The notes under the pieces are model-generated. The model searched no databases. It saw only the letters and a list, made by a program, of their open reading frames with translations, and was not told where the DNA came from. Shown piece after piece: positions 1 to 7,935 of a DNA stretch of 64,000 bases. The stretch's first letter is position 1. Every line of letters starts with the position of its first letter. A program made the position numbers and the translations under genes. Source of the stretch: Rhizobium sp. 11515TR. Its GTDB lineage: Bacteria > Pseudomonadota > Alphaproteobacteria > Rhizobiales > Rhizobiaceae. The stretch covers positions 2,399,501 to 2,463,500 of the forward strand of contig NZ_CP022998.1 in assembly GCF_002277895.1 (NCBI RefSeq). The letters run 5' to 3'.

Positions 1-111
1 CTTGGAAGGAAAGAAGGGGCTCTCACCGCTGCGCCATCCGCCCGAAGGGCGCACTGTCGGCGCAGCGGCAATTTGGGTATGCGCAAAGCCTCTTCTTCAA
101 TCGATGCCGAT
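1..111. other. left-edge intergenic DNA
   Basis: This stretch lies downstream of the glycerophosphodiesterase stop. I see no convincing gene. On the minus strand it resembles the 5' half of a tRNA (GGCGCAGCGGTGAGAGC, then TTCC), but the arms do not pair properly and the rest is outside the window. A small GC-rich hairpin, GCGCCCTTCGGGCG, lies at about 39-52. Confidence 0.3.
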
Positions 112-831
112 TTACGAGGCCAGGCGCGGATCAAAACCTTCGAAGGTCATCTGGTCTGCATTGGCAAATGTATGTTTGCGGGCCGCTTCGTCGCGCACGG
201 TCCAGGTGATGACCGGAATACCGCGCTGGCGTTGCGCCGTAACAAAGGGGTTCGGCAGGTGGCCGTAGAAGTACGAGATGAAGTCTAGCCCAAGATGCAT
301 GGCTTCGTCATGCTGAAAAAACGTCTTAGGCTCGTTTCCTTCAGCCGTCAGTCCCACAGGGTAGGGCGCTTCCAGCGCCTTGAGGTCCTTGAGCAGCCAG
401 CGGTCGAAGCTCATCAGCGCCACATGCCCCTTGTAGCCTTCCAGCACTTCGAGCACGGATTCGGCGAAGCCATCGTCATCGCCTTCACGCCCTTTCAGCT
501 CCAGCACCAGCGGCACTTTGCCGTCGCAGAGGTGCAGAAGCTGCTTCAGTGTCGGGATCTTGTCCTTGGTACCGCCGACCGACAGCAGCCCGAGCTCGGC
601 CGAGGTGCGCTCGCGCACTTCGCCCGGCAGATTGCAGACGCGCTGGAGATCGTCGTCATGGAAGACCACGGGAACACCGTCCGAGGCGTAGTGCAGGTCG
701 CATTCGATGGCAAAACCCGCCTCGATAGCGCGGCTGAAGGCCGAGAGTGTATTCTCCCAGACTTGCCTGTTCATGTCATGATAGCCGCGGTGAGCGACGG
801 GACGCTCGGTCAACCAGGTAAGCTTGCTCAT
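112..831 (-). CDS. glycerophosphodiester phosphodiesterase
   Basis: Predicted cytoplasmic hydrolase of glycerophosphodiesters, giving glycerol-3-phosphate and an alcohol. The 239-residue protein is a GDPD-type TIM barrel. The family signature is visible: HRG at residues 14-16, EN at 26-27, the metal-binding E43 and D45, and the catalytic-type H58 in VVFHDD. No signal peptide is seen, so it probably works on lipid-turnover products inside the cell. Its ATG overlaps the TAA of the upstream ridA-like gene by one base (TAATG), so the two are translationally coupled. The exact substrate cannot be told from sequence. Confidence 0.9.
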   Translation of the reverse strand: MSKLTWLTERPVAHRGYHDMNRQVWENTLSAFSRAIEAGFAIECDLHYASDGVPVVFHDDDLQRVCNLPGEVRERTSAELGLLSVGGTKDKIPTLKQLLHLCDGKVPLVLELKGREGDDDGFAESVLEVLEGYKGHVALMSFDRWLLKDLKALEAPYPVGLTAEGNEPKTFFQHDEAMHLGLDFISYFYGHLPNPFVTAQRQRGIPVITWTVRDEAARKHTFANADQMTFEGFDPRLAS

Positions 832-1298
832 TATGCAATTTCCAGAATGGCGTCAATTTCAACGGCGGCATTGAGCGGCAGGGCGGCCATGCCGACGGCG
901 GCGCGGGCGTGCTTGCCGGCTTCGCCTAATACGTTTGCCAGAAGATTGGAGGCCCCGTTGATCACAAGGTGTTGTTCGACGAAATCGGGCGTCGAGGCGA
1001 CGAAGCCGTTGAGCTTGATCAGCCGCTTGATCCGGCCGAGATCGCCGCCGAGGGCAGCTTTCGCCTGGGCGAGAATGTTGATGGCGCAAAGTTCGGCCGC
1101 GCGGCTTCCCGCCGCGACGTCGACGTCCTTACCGAGATGGCCTGTCACGCCGATCTTGCCATTTTCCATCGGCAATTGGCCCGACAGATAGAGAAGATTG
1201 CCGCTGATGACATAGGGAACGTAGTTGGCGGCAGGTGCTGCAGCCTGCGGCAGAACGATGCCGAGTTCCTTTAAGCGGCTCTCGATAGCGTCGGACAT
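831..1298 (-). CDS. RidA family (YjgF/UK114) protein
   Basis: A 155-residue RidA-family protein. Archetypal members hydrolyse reactive enamine/imine intermediates released by PLP enzymes. The C-terminal signature is present: an Arg in HARAAVGMAALPLNA (about residue 132) corresponds to the substrate-binding Arg of RidA, and VEIDAI with a conserved Glu follows. Two in-frame ATGs exist. The one at 1298 is preferred because GGGAG sits 6 nt upstream, whereas it directly abuts the ATG at 1304. It is the first gene of a two-gene unit with the phosphodiesterase. It may belong to a RidA subgroup without proven deaminase activity. Confidence 0.88.
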   Translation of the reverse strand: MSDAIESRLKELGIVLPQAAAPAANYVPYVISGNLLYLSGQLPMENGKIGVTGHLGKDVDVAAGSRAAELCAINILAQAKAALGGDLGRIKRLIKLNGFVASTPDFVEQHLVINGASNLLANVLGEAGKHARAAVGMAALPLNAAVEIDAILEIA

Positions 1299-1433
1299 TT
1301 TCATCTCCCGTTTTGTTGTAAAAACTTCAAAAATCCGGCATCAAGACTAAATTCGGTCACTTAGGATCGGCAGCCTCGTTTCAGCCGAAAGCGTTCTTAT
1401 AACATCGCGTGTGAGTCCAACAGGAGATAATGA

Positions 1434-2261
1434 ATGTTCCGCTCGAGTCTTGCTGCTACCGTTTTTTCGGGCCTGAGCATTCTGTCGCTGGCGGCTTCGG
1501 CAGCCCATGCGGCCGGTCCGAGCGGGCTGATCGCGCATCGCGCGGTCTATGATCTCGAACTGAAGGATGCCTCCGATCGCTCCGGCATTTCCGGCATGGT
1601 CGGCCGCATGGTGTATGAGTTCGAAGGCTCCGATTGCACCGGATTCACCACCAATTTCCGCTTCGTGACGAAGATCGACACCGGCGATTCCACCCGAGTC
1701 AGCGACCAGCAGACAACGACTTTCGAGGATCTCGGCAAGCGCCTGTTCCGCTTCGAGACCAAATCCTATACCGACAACCAGCTCGACAAGGATGTGCGCG
1801 GTGCGGCAAGCGACGACCAGAAGGGCATCAAGGTCGATCTCACCCAGCCGCACAACAAGCAGGTCCAGATCATCGAGAGCCGTTTCCCGACGGAGCATAT
1901 GCTCGACATCATCCACAATGCGAAGCTCGGCAAGAATTTCTTCGAGGCACAGGTTTTTGATGGTTCGGATGACGGCGACAAGCCGCTGATCGCGACCACC
2001 GTCGTCGGCAAGGAGCAGACGCCGGCCACGGACGATCCCGATGCCGAAAAGGCTGGCGTCTTCTCCAAGACGCCTTTCTGGCCGGTAACCGTGGCTTATT
2101 TCAACGAAAAGTCCGCGGGCGATGCCATACCCGTCTACCGCATGTCCTTTAAACTCTACGAGAACGGCATCACGCGCGACCTCACCATGGATTATGGTGA
2201 CTTCGTGCTGACCGGCAAGCTCACCAAGCTTGAAGTTCTCAGTGCGAAGGCATGTCAGTAG
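1434..2261 (+). CDS. eipB: EipB-like cell-envelope protein (DUF1849)
   Basis: Periplasmic protein of the DUF1849 family, whose Brucella member EipB is needed for envelope integrity. The 275-residue protein starts with a signal peptide (residues 1-26, ending AAHA before AGPSG). The mature part has few hydrophobic stretches. It contains exactly two cysteines, C68 and C274, matching the disulfide described for EipB. The ATG at 1434 has AGGAG 7 nt upstream. It is transcribed alone, divergent from ridA, ahead of rpsB. The name follows family membership; the role here is inferred from Brucella. Confidence 0.88.
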   Translation: MFRSSLAATVFSGLSILSLAASAAHAAGPSGLIAHRAVYDLELKDASDRSGISGMVGRMVYEFEGSDCTGFTTNFRFVTKIDTGDSTRVSDQQTTTFEDLGKRLFRFETKSYTDNQLDKDVRGAASDDQKGIKVDLTQPHNKQVQIIESRFPTEHMLDIIHNAKLGKNFFEAQVFDGSDDGDKPLIATTVVGKEQTPATDDPDAEKAGVFSKTPFWPVTVAYFNEKSAGDAIPVYRMSFKLYENGITRDLTMDYGDFVLTGKLTKLEVLSAKACQ

Positions 2262-2477
2262 CCTGCTGCGGGACGGATTGAGAACGGATCGAGATAAGAA
2301 TCGGCTATTTTGAGCCTCAAGCCTTGCATTCCAAGCGAATCGAATGTATGGCCACCCGCATTCCACACGTAAGGCATGGGATTGTCCGGGAGAAATCCGG
2401 ATTTTTCCGCCCGGTGGCATTCTCGAAGAGGGTGCTGTTCGCCTTGCGGAGGTTCAACCGGAAAAGGATACAAAGGC

Positions 2478-3245
2478 ATGGCATTGCCCGATTTTTCTAT
2501 GCGCCAGCTTCTCGAAGCAGGTGTTCACTTCGGCCACCAGACGCATCGCTGGAACCCGAAGATGAAGCCGTACATTTTCGGCGATCGTAACAACATCCAC
2601 ATCATCGACCTCGCCCAGACGGTTCCGTTGCTGAGCCGCGCTCTGCAGGTTGTCAGCGACACCGTTGCCCGCGGCGGCCGCGTTCTGTTCGTCGGCACCA
2701 AGCGTCAGGCGTCCGAACTGATCGCCGACAGCGCAAAGCGCTCGGCTCAGTACTACGTCAACGCCCGCTGGCTCGGCGGCATGATGACCAACTGGAAGAC
2801 GATCTCCAACTCGATCCAGCGCCTGCGCAAGCTCGACGAAATCCTCTCCGGCGAAGCCCAGGGCTTCACCAAGAAGGAGCGTCTGAACCTTGAGCGCGAG
2901 CGCGAAAAGCTCGACAAGGCCCTCGGTGGTATCAAGGACATGGGCGGCACGCCGGACCTGATGTTCATCATCGACACCAACAAGGAAAAGATCGCGATCG
3001 ACGAAGCCAAGCGCCTCGGCATCCCGGTAGTCGCCATCATCGACTCGAACTGCGATCCGGACCTGATCGACTACCCGATCCCGGGCAACGACGACGCTTC
3101 GCGCGCCATCGCTCTTTACTGCGATCTGATCTCGCGCGCTGCCATCGACGGCATCGCTCGCCAGCAGAGCGCATCGGGCCGTGACCTCGGCGCTTCCGAA
3201 GAAGCTCCGGTCGAGCCGACCCTGGCGGACGGCACCGAAGCCTGA
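2478..3245 (+). CDS. rpsB: 30S ribosomal protein S2
   Basis: Small-subunit ribosomal protein S2, which binds the 30S head-body junction and helps recruit S1. The 255-residue product has the S2 N-terminus ([20 protein letters not shown]) and [10 protein letters not shown] further on. The frame is open upstream, but the ATG at 2478 gives the family N-terminus and has AAAAGGA about 9 nt upstream, so longer starts are rejected. The tail after about residue 225 is low-complexity, as usual in rhizobia. A 216-nt leader precedes it, long enough for autogenous control. tsf follows after a hairpin-rich gap. Confidence 0.98.
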   Translation: MALPDFSMRQLLEAGVHFGHQTHRWNPKMKPYIFGDRNNIHIIDLAQTVPLLSRALQVVSDTVARGGRVLFVGTKRQASELIADSAKRSAQYYVNARWLGGMMTNWKTISNSIQRLRKLDEILSGEAQGFTKKERLNLEREREKLDKALGGIKDMGGTPDLMFIIDTNKEKIAIDEAKRLGIPVVAIIDSNCDPDLIDYPIPGNDDASRAIALYCDLISRAAIDGIARQQSASGRDLGASEEAPVEPTLADGTEA

Positions 3246-3256
3246 TCGCGCCAAGA

Positions 3257-3278
3257 GGCGGACAATAAATTGTCCGCC
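3257..3278 (+). other. hairpin 12 nt after rpsB stop
   Basis: Perfect inverted repeat: GGCGGACAAT (3257-3266), two-base AA spacer, ATTGTCCGCC (3269-3278). No T-tract follows, so it looks like a 3'-end stabilising stem or processing site, not an intrinsic terminator. Confidence 0.5.
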
Positions 3279-3298
3279 CAAGCGCAATGACATCCGGG

Positions 3299-3348
3299 AT
3301 AAGGCCGTTTGCGACTTCAACAAGTTCGAGCGGCCTTATTGCGTTTTT
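3299..3348 (+). terminator. rpsB terminator candidate
   Basis: Stem ATAAGGCCG (3299-3307) pairs with CGGCCTTAT (3331-3339). The 23-nt loop can form a smaller inner stem. GCGTTTTT follows at 3341-3348. It would end rpsB transcription before tsf and suggests tsf has its own promoter. Confidence 0.55.
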
Positions 3349-3424
3349 GGTAACTGCTTGCCCGCTGTATAATTCCTTAAATCCCAATCGATTTAAGGGT
3401 AAATTATGCAGCAGATTTAAAGTG

Positions 3425-3468
3425 CTACAGCGACCTTTACGCGTCATCTGTGACGCGCGGCGCTGTAG
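3425..3468. repeat. palindromic intergenic element
   Basis: Two nested stems: outer CTACAGCG (3425-3432) with CGCTGTAG (3461-3468), inner CGCGTCA (3440-3446) with TGACGCG (3451-3457) around a TCTG loop. The design resembles rhizobial intergenic palindromes, but no second copy exists in this window, so the repeat assignment is from general knowledge. Confidence 0.4.
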
Positions 3469-3620
3469 GCGACAGATCCAGGCATGTTCCAAACAGAATT
3501 CCACAGTATGACGCGGCTTCATAACGCTGTCATACTTACGGGTACATTTCGTCCCTCAAATCGGTGCCGCTTCGGCTTTATGCCGCTTGCCGCACCGTAT
3601 GAACCGACAAGAGGAAGCTT

Positions 3621-4547
3621 ATGACCGAGATTACGGCTGCACTGGTGAAAGAACTGCGCGAAAAGTCTGGCGCAGGCATGATGGACTGCAAGAAGGCGTT
3701 GACCGAGACTAACGGCGATATCGAAGCCGCGATCGACTGGCTGCGCGCCAAGGGCATCTCCAAGGCCGACAAGAAGTCCGGCCGCACCGCCGCTGAAGGC
3801 CTGATCGCCATTGCTGGCGCCGGTCACAAGGCCGTTGTCGTCGAGCTCAACTCCGAAACCGACTTCGTTGCCCGCAACGACGCCTTCCAGGACCTCGCCC
3901 GCGGCATCGCCGAAGTTGCGCTCTCCACCGACGGCACGGTCGAAGCCATTTCGGCTGCGACCTATCCCGCATCCGGCAAGCCGGTCGCCGACGCCATCAA
4001 GGACGCGATCGCCACCATCGGCGAGAACATGACGCTCCGTCGTGCCGCCAAGCTGGAAGTCGAGCACGGCGTCGTGGCGACCTACATCCATAACGCTGCC
4101 GGCGACGGTATCGGCAAGCTCGGCGTTCTGGTCGCCCTGAAGTCGGTCGGCGACAAGGCCGTTCTGACGTCGATCGGCCGCCAGATTGCCATGCACATTG
4201 CTGCTACCAACCCGCTGGCCATCCGCGCCGAAGAAGTCGACGCCGCCGTCGCCGAGCGCGAACGCAACGTCTTCATCGAACAGTCCCGCGAATCCGGCAA
4301 GCCGGAAGCCATCATCGAAAAGATGGTCGAAGGCCGCATGCGTAAGTTCTTCGAGGAAGTCGCTCTTCTCTCGCAGGCTTTCGTCATCAATCCGGACCTG
4401 ACGGTCGGTGCTACCCTCAAGGAAGCTGAAAAGACCGCCGGCGCCCCGATCGAAATCACCGGTATGGCCCGGCTGCTGCTCGGCGAAGGCGTCGAGAAGG
4501 AAGAAAGCGACTTCGCTGCAGAAGTTGCAGCTGTCGCCAAGGGTTGA
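3621..4547 (+). CDS. tsf: translation elongation factor Ts
   Basis: Guanine nucleotide exchange factor that regenerates EF-Tu-GTP. The 308-residue protein is full length. It starts with the UBA-like N-terminal domain (residues 1-55, with [15 protein letters not shown]), followed by the dimerisation/core domain with the typical [12 protein letters not shown] segment. The ATG at 3621 is preceded by GAGGAAGC. It sits in the conserved rpsB-tsf-pyrH-frr order, but a dispersed repeat separates it from pyrH, so it may be transcribed apart from pyrH. Confidence 0.98.
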   Translation: MTEITAALVKELREKSGAGMMDCKKALTETNGDIEAAIDWLRAKGISKADKKSGRTAAEGLIAIAGAGHKAVVVELNSETDFVARNDAFQDLARGIAEVALSTDGTVEAISAATYPASGKPVADAIKDAIATIGENMTLRRAAKLEVEHGVVATYIHNAAGDGIGKLGVLVALKSVGDKAVLTSIGRQIAMHIAATNPLAIRAEEVDAAVAERERNVFIEQSRESGKPEAIIEKMVEGRMRKFFEEVALLSQAFVINPDLTVGATLKEAEKTAGAPIEITGMARLLLGEGVEKEESDFAAEVAAVAKG

Positions 4548-4550
4548 TCT

Positions 4551-4650
4551 GAGCATTTCCAGGAAAAGTGCGTAGCGGTTTTCCGTTCGGAATGCGTAAG
4601 GAAACAAAACGATAGGGCTTTTCCGCAATTTGAAGAGGTGCGGAAAAGCA
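4551..4650. repeat. dispersed palindromic repeat, copy 1
   Basis: Intergenic element beginning GAGCA. It carries a stem GGAAAA (4562-4567) with TTTTCC (4579-4584), an outer stem formed by GCATTTCC and GGAATGC, and a second hairpin CTTTTCCGC (4618-4626) with GCGGAAAAG (4640-4648). The core CGGTTTTCCGT-CGGAAT is shared with copies near 7.8 kb and 59.4 kb. It may also act as the tsf 3' end. Confidence 0.6.
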
Positions 4651-4785
4651 CGATCGAAAAGAGACATATCTCGGTTTGGTGAAACCATATCAGGGAAAAC
4701 GTATGGGCATCGCGTGACAACGCGGTGCCCTTCGTGTATCCGGCTTTCACAATCATTCCCCCGGTGATCACTTCAAGGAGCTACG

Positions 4786-5505
4786 ATGTCCCAGCCGATC
4801 TACAAGCGCGTGTTGCTCAAGGCCTCTGGTGAAGCTCTGATGGGCAGCCAGGGTTTTGGTATCGATGTCACCGTCGCCGACCGGATTGCCGGTGATATCG
4901 CACAGGCGCGCGCTATGGGTGTCGAAGTCGGCGTCGTGGTCGGCGGCGGCAATATCTTCCGCGGGGTAGCCGTGGCCTCCAAGGGCGGCGACCGCGTGAC
5001 CGGCGACCACATGGGTATGCTCGGCACGGTCATCAATGCGCTGGCGCTGGCGACCTCGCTGCGCAAGCTCAATATCGATACCGTCGTGCTCTCGGCCATC
5101 TCCATGCCGGAAATCTGCGAAAGCTTCTCGCAGCGCGCCACGCTCTACCACCTCTCGCTCGGCCGCGTGGTCATCTTCGCCGGTGGCACCGGCAATCCCT
5201 TCTTCACGACCGATTCTGCAGCTGCGCTGCGTGCCGCCGAAATGGGCGCTGAAGCGATCTTCAAGGGAACTCAGGTCGATGGCATCTATTCCGCCGATCC
5301 GAAGAAGTTTCCCGATGCCGAGCGCTTCGATCATTTGACCCATAGTCAGGTGCTCGAAAAGGGGCTGGCCGTCATGGATGTCGCCGCCGTGGCGCTTGCA
5401 CGCGAAAATTCCATTCCGATCGTCGTCTTCTCCATTCACGAGAAGGGCGGCTTCGCGGAAATCTTGACCGGCGGCGGCCGCAAGACCATCGTATCAGACA
5501 ACTGA
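4786..5505 (+). CDS. pyrH: UMP kinase
   Basis: Phosphorylates UMP to UDP in pyrimidine nucleotide synthesis. This is the bacterial amino-acid-kinase-fold enzyme, unrelated to eukaryotic UMP/CMP kinase. The 239-residue protein shows the KASGEALMG N-terminal phosphate loop, VVGGGNIFRG, the GTGNPFFTTD segment and KGTQVDGIYSADP. CAAGGAGC precedes the ATG at 4786. It is followed by frr after 56 nt and is probably cotranscribed with it, as in most bacteria. The family is usually a hexamer regulated by GTP and UTP. Confidence 0.98.
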   Translation: MSQPIYKRVLLKASGEALMGSQGFGIDVTVADRIAGDIAQARAMGVEVGVVVGGGNIFRGVAVASKGGDRVTGDHMGMLGTVINALALATSLRKLNIDTVVLSAISMPEICESFSQRATLYHLSLGRVVIFAGGTGNPFFTTDSAAALRAAEMGAEAIFKGTQVDGIYSADPKKFPDAERFDHLTHSQVLEKGLAVMDVAAVALARENSIPIVVFSIHEKGGFAEILTGGGRKTIVSDN

Positions 5506-5561
5506 CATTCCTGTGACGCCGGGTCAGCCCCGGTGTCGCCTCATTACAGGGGAGCATAGAC

Positions 5562-6122
5562 ATGAGCGAAGCCAGTGATCTCAAGGAACTGAAGCGCCGT
5601 ATGGATGGCGCTATTGCTGCATTCAAGAGCGACATCGCCTCACTGCGCACCGGGCGCGCATCCGCCAACATCCTCGATCCTGTGACGATCGAAGCCTATG
5701 GCTCGCGCATGCCGCTGAACCAGGTGGCCAATATCACCGTGCCGGAGCCGCGGATGCTGACTGTGTCGGTGTGGGACAAATCGATGGTCAGCGCCGTCGA
5801 GCGCGCCATCCGCGAATCCAATCTCGGCCTCAATCCGATCGTCGATGGCCAGAACCTGCGCATCCCGCTACCGGAACTTAACGAAGAGCGTCGCCGTTCG
5901 CTGGTGAAGGTCGCGCATGAATATGCCGAAAAGGCGAAGGTGGCGATTCGCCACGTGCGCCGCGATGGCATGGATGGCCTCAAAAAGGCCGAAAAGGATG
6001 GCGTAATCGGTCAGGACGAGAGCCGCTCTCTCTCTGAACGTGTGCAGAAGATGACGGATGAGACGATTTCGGAAATCGACCGCTTGCTAGCCGACAAAGA
6101 AAAGGAAATCATGCACGTCTGA
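5562..6122 (+). CDS. frr: ribosome recycling factor
   Basis: With EF-G, splits post-termination ribosomes into subunits. The 186-residue length is standard. The family signature is visible: [14 protein letters not shown] near residues 27-40, then [15 protein letters not shown] and the C-terminal helix with [24 protein letters not shown] lies 8 nt before the ATG at 5562. It follows pyrH and precedes uppS by 109 nt. Nothing unusual is seen. Confidence 0.98.
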   Translation: MSEASDLKELKRRMDGAIAAFKSDIASLRTGRASANILDPVTIEAYGSRMPLNQVANITVPEPRMLTVSVWDKSMVSAVERAIRESNLGLNPIVDGQNLRIPLPELNEERRRSLVKVAHEYAEKAKVAIRHVRRDGMDGLKKAEKDGVIGQDESRSLSERVQKMTDETISEIDRLLADKEKEIMHV

Positions 6123-6231
6123 TCGCATGCTGGGGAGTGTCGCGCTTTCGATTTTCGCAACATTGAAAGCGGCGGCTGCGCCCTAGATTATGAGGCCAGA
6201 GCATCTTTCCGCCGAACGAAACCGGACCCAT

Positions 6232-6978
6232 ATGTCAGCTCCTACGTTCTCTGTCGTACCCGAACACGTTGCCATCATCATGGATGGCAACGGACGCTGG
6301 GCCAATGCGCGCGGTCTGCCGCGCACCATGGGCCACCGCAAGGGCGTGGAGGCGGTTCGGGAGACGGTGCGGGCGGCAGGCGACATCGGCATAAAATATC
6401 TGACGCTGTTCGCCTTCTCCTCGGAGAACTGGCGCCGGCCCGAGGCGGAGGTGAGCGATCTCCTCGGCCTCCTCAAGGCCTTCATCCGGAGGGACCTTGC
6501 CGAGCTTCATCGCCAGAATGTGCGCATCCGCGTCATCGGCGATCGCACCGGCCTGCGCGGTGATATCCTGCCCTTGCTGATCGAGGCGGAGGAAACCACC
6601 AGGAACAATACCGCCTTGACGCTGGTCATCGCCTTCAATTACGGCTCGCGCGACGAAATCACGCGTGCGTTTGCCAGCCTTGCAAAGGATGTCGAGGCCG
6701 GGCGGCTGCGCCCGCAGGATATCACACCGGAGCTGGTCGATGCCCGTCTGGACACCGCCGGTATTCCTGATCCCGATCTCATCATCCGCACGAGCGGCGA
6801 GGAGCGGCTTTCGAATTTCCTGCTCTGGCAAGCCGCTTATTCGGAATTCATGTTCGTGCCGGACTATTGGCCCGATTTCAGCCGCGAGCTCTTCTTCTCA
6901 GCGTTGGAGAAATATGCTGCGCGCGACCGGCGTTTCGGCGGCCTTTCCGCCAAGCAGGCGGCGGCCGTGGGGTCGTGA
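6232..6978 (+). CDS. uppS: isoprenyl (undecaprenyl diphosphate) synthase
   Basis: Cis-prenyltransferase that extends farnesyl diphosphate to undecaprenyl diphosphate, the lipid carrier for peptidoglycan and LPS sugars. The 248-residue product has the catalytic [10 protein letters not shown] (Asp at residue 18) and the C-terminal [15 protein letters not shown] block that binds isopentenyl diphosphate. I chose the ATG at 6232 because family proteins begin close to the DGN motif; an in-frame ATG at 6190 would add 14 unlikely residues. Neither start has a strong ribosome binding site. Its TGA overlaps the cdsA ATG (TGATG). Confidence 0.94.
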   Translation: MSAPTFSVVPEHVAIIMDGNGRWANARGLPRTMGHRKGVEAVRETVRAAGDIGIKYLTLFAFSSENWRRPEAEVSDLLGLLKAFIRRDLAELHRQNVRIRVIGDRTGLRGDILPLLIEAEETTRNNTALTLVIAFNYGSRDEITRAFASLAKDVEAGRLRPQDITPELVDARLDTAGIPDPDLIIRTSGEERLSNFLLWQAAYSEFMFVPDYWPDFSRELFFSALEKYAARDRRFGGLSAKQAAAVGS

Positions 6979-7811
6979 TGAGCCGCGAACTCAGGCTGCG
7001 CATCATCTCCGGCATCATTCTCGCCGTCATCGTTCTTGCTGCCACCTGGTATGGCGGCTCAGGCTTTCGTCTGCTCGCCGCCGTGATCGGTCTGCTCGTC
7101 TATTATGAGTGGTCGACGATATCGGATCTGCATGGCCGCGATCCTCAGGGAAACGCGCTTGGCTGGCTTGGGCTCGTATTGATAGCCGGTGCGACGGCAT
7201 TGAGTGAATCCGTCTATTCCATCGAGGTTTTGGCCGCCTTCGTTGCCGTTACCGCGATCATGGTCGCCATACGTGGAAAGAGCTGGTGGCTGCCGGGCGG
7301 CATATTCTATTCCGGATTGACGGCCATTGCCCTTGCCGAGATCCGCGATGACGATTTTCGCGGCTTCGTGCTGATGCTATTCGTCTTTGCCACGGTATGG
7401 GCGACGGATATCTTTGCCTATTTCGTCGGCCGCGCTATCGGGGGGCCGAAGCTGGCGCCAAGCATATCGCCGGGCAAGACCTGGTCGGGCGCCATCGGCG
7501 GTGCTATCGCGGCCGTCATCGCGGGAACGGCGGTCGTCTGGAGCTTCTTTTCAGCCGAAGACCTGTGGATTCCTCTCCTTGCCCTGGTGCTTTCCGTCTG
7601 CAGTCAGATCGGCGACCTGTTCGAATCGTTCGTCAAGCGCAAGTTTGGCGTGAAAGACTCCAGCCATCTGATTCCCGGACATGGCGGCGTGATGGATCGG
7701 GTCGATGGACTAATTTTTGCTTGTTTTGCAGCGTTTTTGTTGGCTATCGTAATAACGCTGACAATGAGCGGCGAGACCTTTTCATTGGGCGGCGTTCTGC
7801 TCGGGGTCTGA
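6978..7811 (+). CDS. cdsA: phosphatidate cytidylyltransferase
   Basis: Inner-membrane enzyme making CDP-diacylglycerol from CTP and phosphatidic acid, the branch point for all phospholipids. Phosphatidylcholine synthase at the right end of the window uses this product. The 277-residue protein is strongly hydrophobic with about seven or eight membrane segments. It carries the family blocks SPGKTWSGAIGG and KDSSHLIPGHGGVMDRVDG near the C-terminus. The start at 6978 overlaps the uppS stop. The open frame extends upstream inside uppS, but only this ATG gives the typical N-terminus. Confidence 0.95.
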   Translation: MSRELRLRIISGIILAVIVLAATWYGGSGFRLLAAVIGLLVYYEWSTISDLHGRDPQGNALGWLGLVLIAGATALSESVYSIEVLAAFVAVTAIMVAIRGKSWWLPGGIFYSGLTAIALAEIRDDDFRGFVLMLFVFATVWATDIFAYFVGRAIGGPKLAPSISPGKTWSGAIGGAIAAVIAGTAVVWSFFSAEDLWIPLLALVLSVCSQIGDLFESFVKRKFGVKDSSHLIPGHGGVMDRVDGLIFACFAAFLLAIVITLTMSGETFSLGGVLLGV

Positions 7812-7816
7812 TACTG

Positions 7817-7914
7817 GAGCAATTCTAGGAAAACTGCGCAGCGGTTTTCCGTCTGGAATTGCGAGAAAACAGAAAGATGGAACGGTTCGGAGCTTCCGTG
7901 AAGCCGAACTGCTC
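7817..7914. repeat. dispersed palindromic repeat, copy 2
   Basis: Complete-looking copy between cdsA and rseP, bounded by GAGCA (7817-7821) and TGCTC (7910-7914). Outer stem GCAATTC (7819-7825) pairs with GAATTGC (7856-7862), inner stem GGAAAAC (7828-7834) with GTTTTCC (7844-7850). A second hairpin follows, GTTCGG...CCGAAC enclosing GCTTC/GAAGC. Its core matches copies 1 and 3. Confidence 0.65.
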
Positions 7915-7935
7915 TAATACGAACAGGATCGTTGC

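Larger units (their letters stand above)
3246..3620. other. rpsB-tsf intergenic region (375 nt)
   Basis: No gene is seen here. The gap holds a 10-bp perfect hairpin (3257-3278), a terminator-like hairpin (3299-3348) and a double-stem palindromic element (3425-3468). The tsf promoter and leader must lie in the last 150 nt. AGAGGAAGC just before the tsf ATG is its ribosome binding site. Confidence 0.7.

Noticed and set aside
1..60. tRNA-like segment on the minus strand at the left edge (GGCGCAGCGGTGAGAGC followed by TTCC)
   Set aside because: D-arm has a mismatch, the spacing to a possible anticodon loop is five bases too long, and the remaining half is outside the window.
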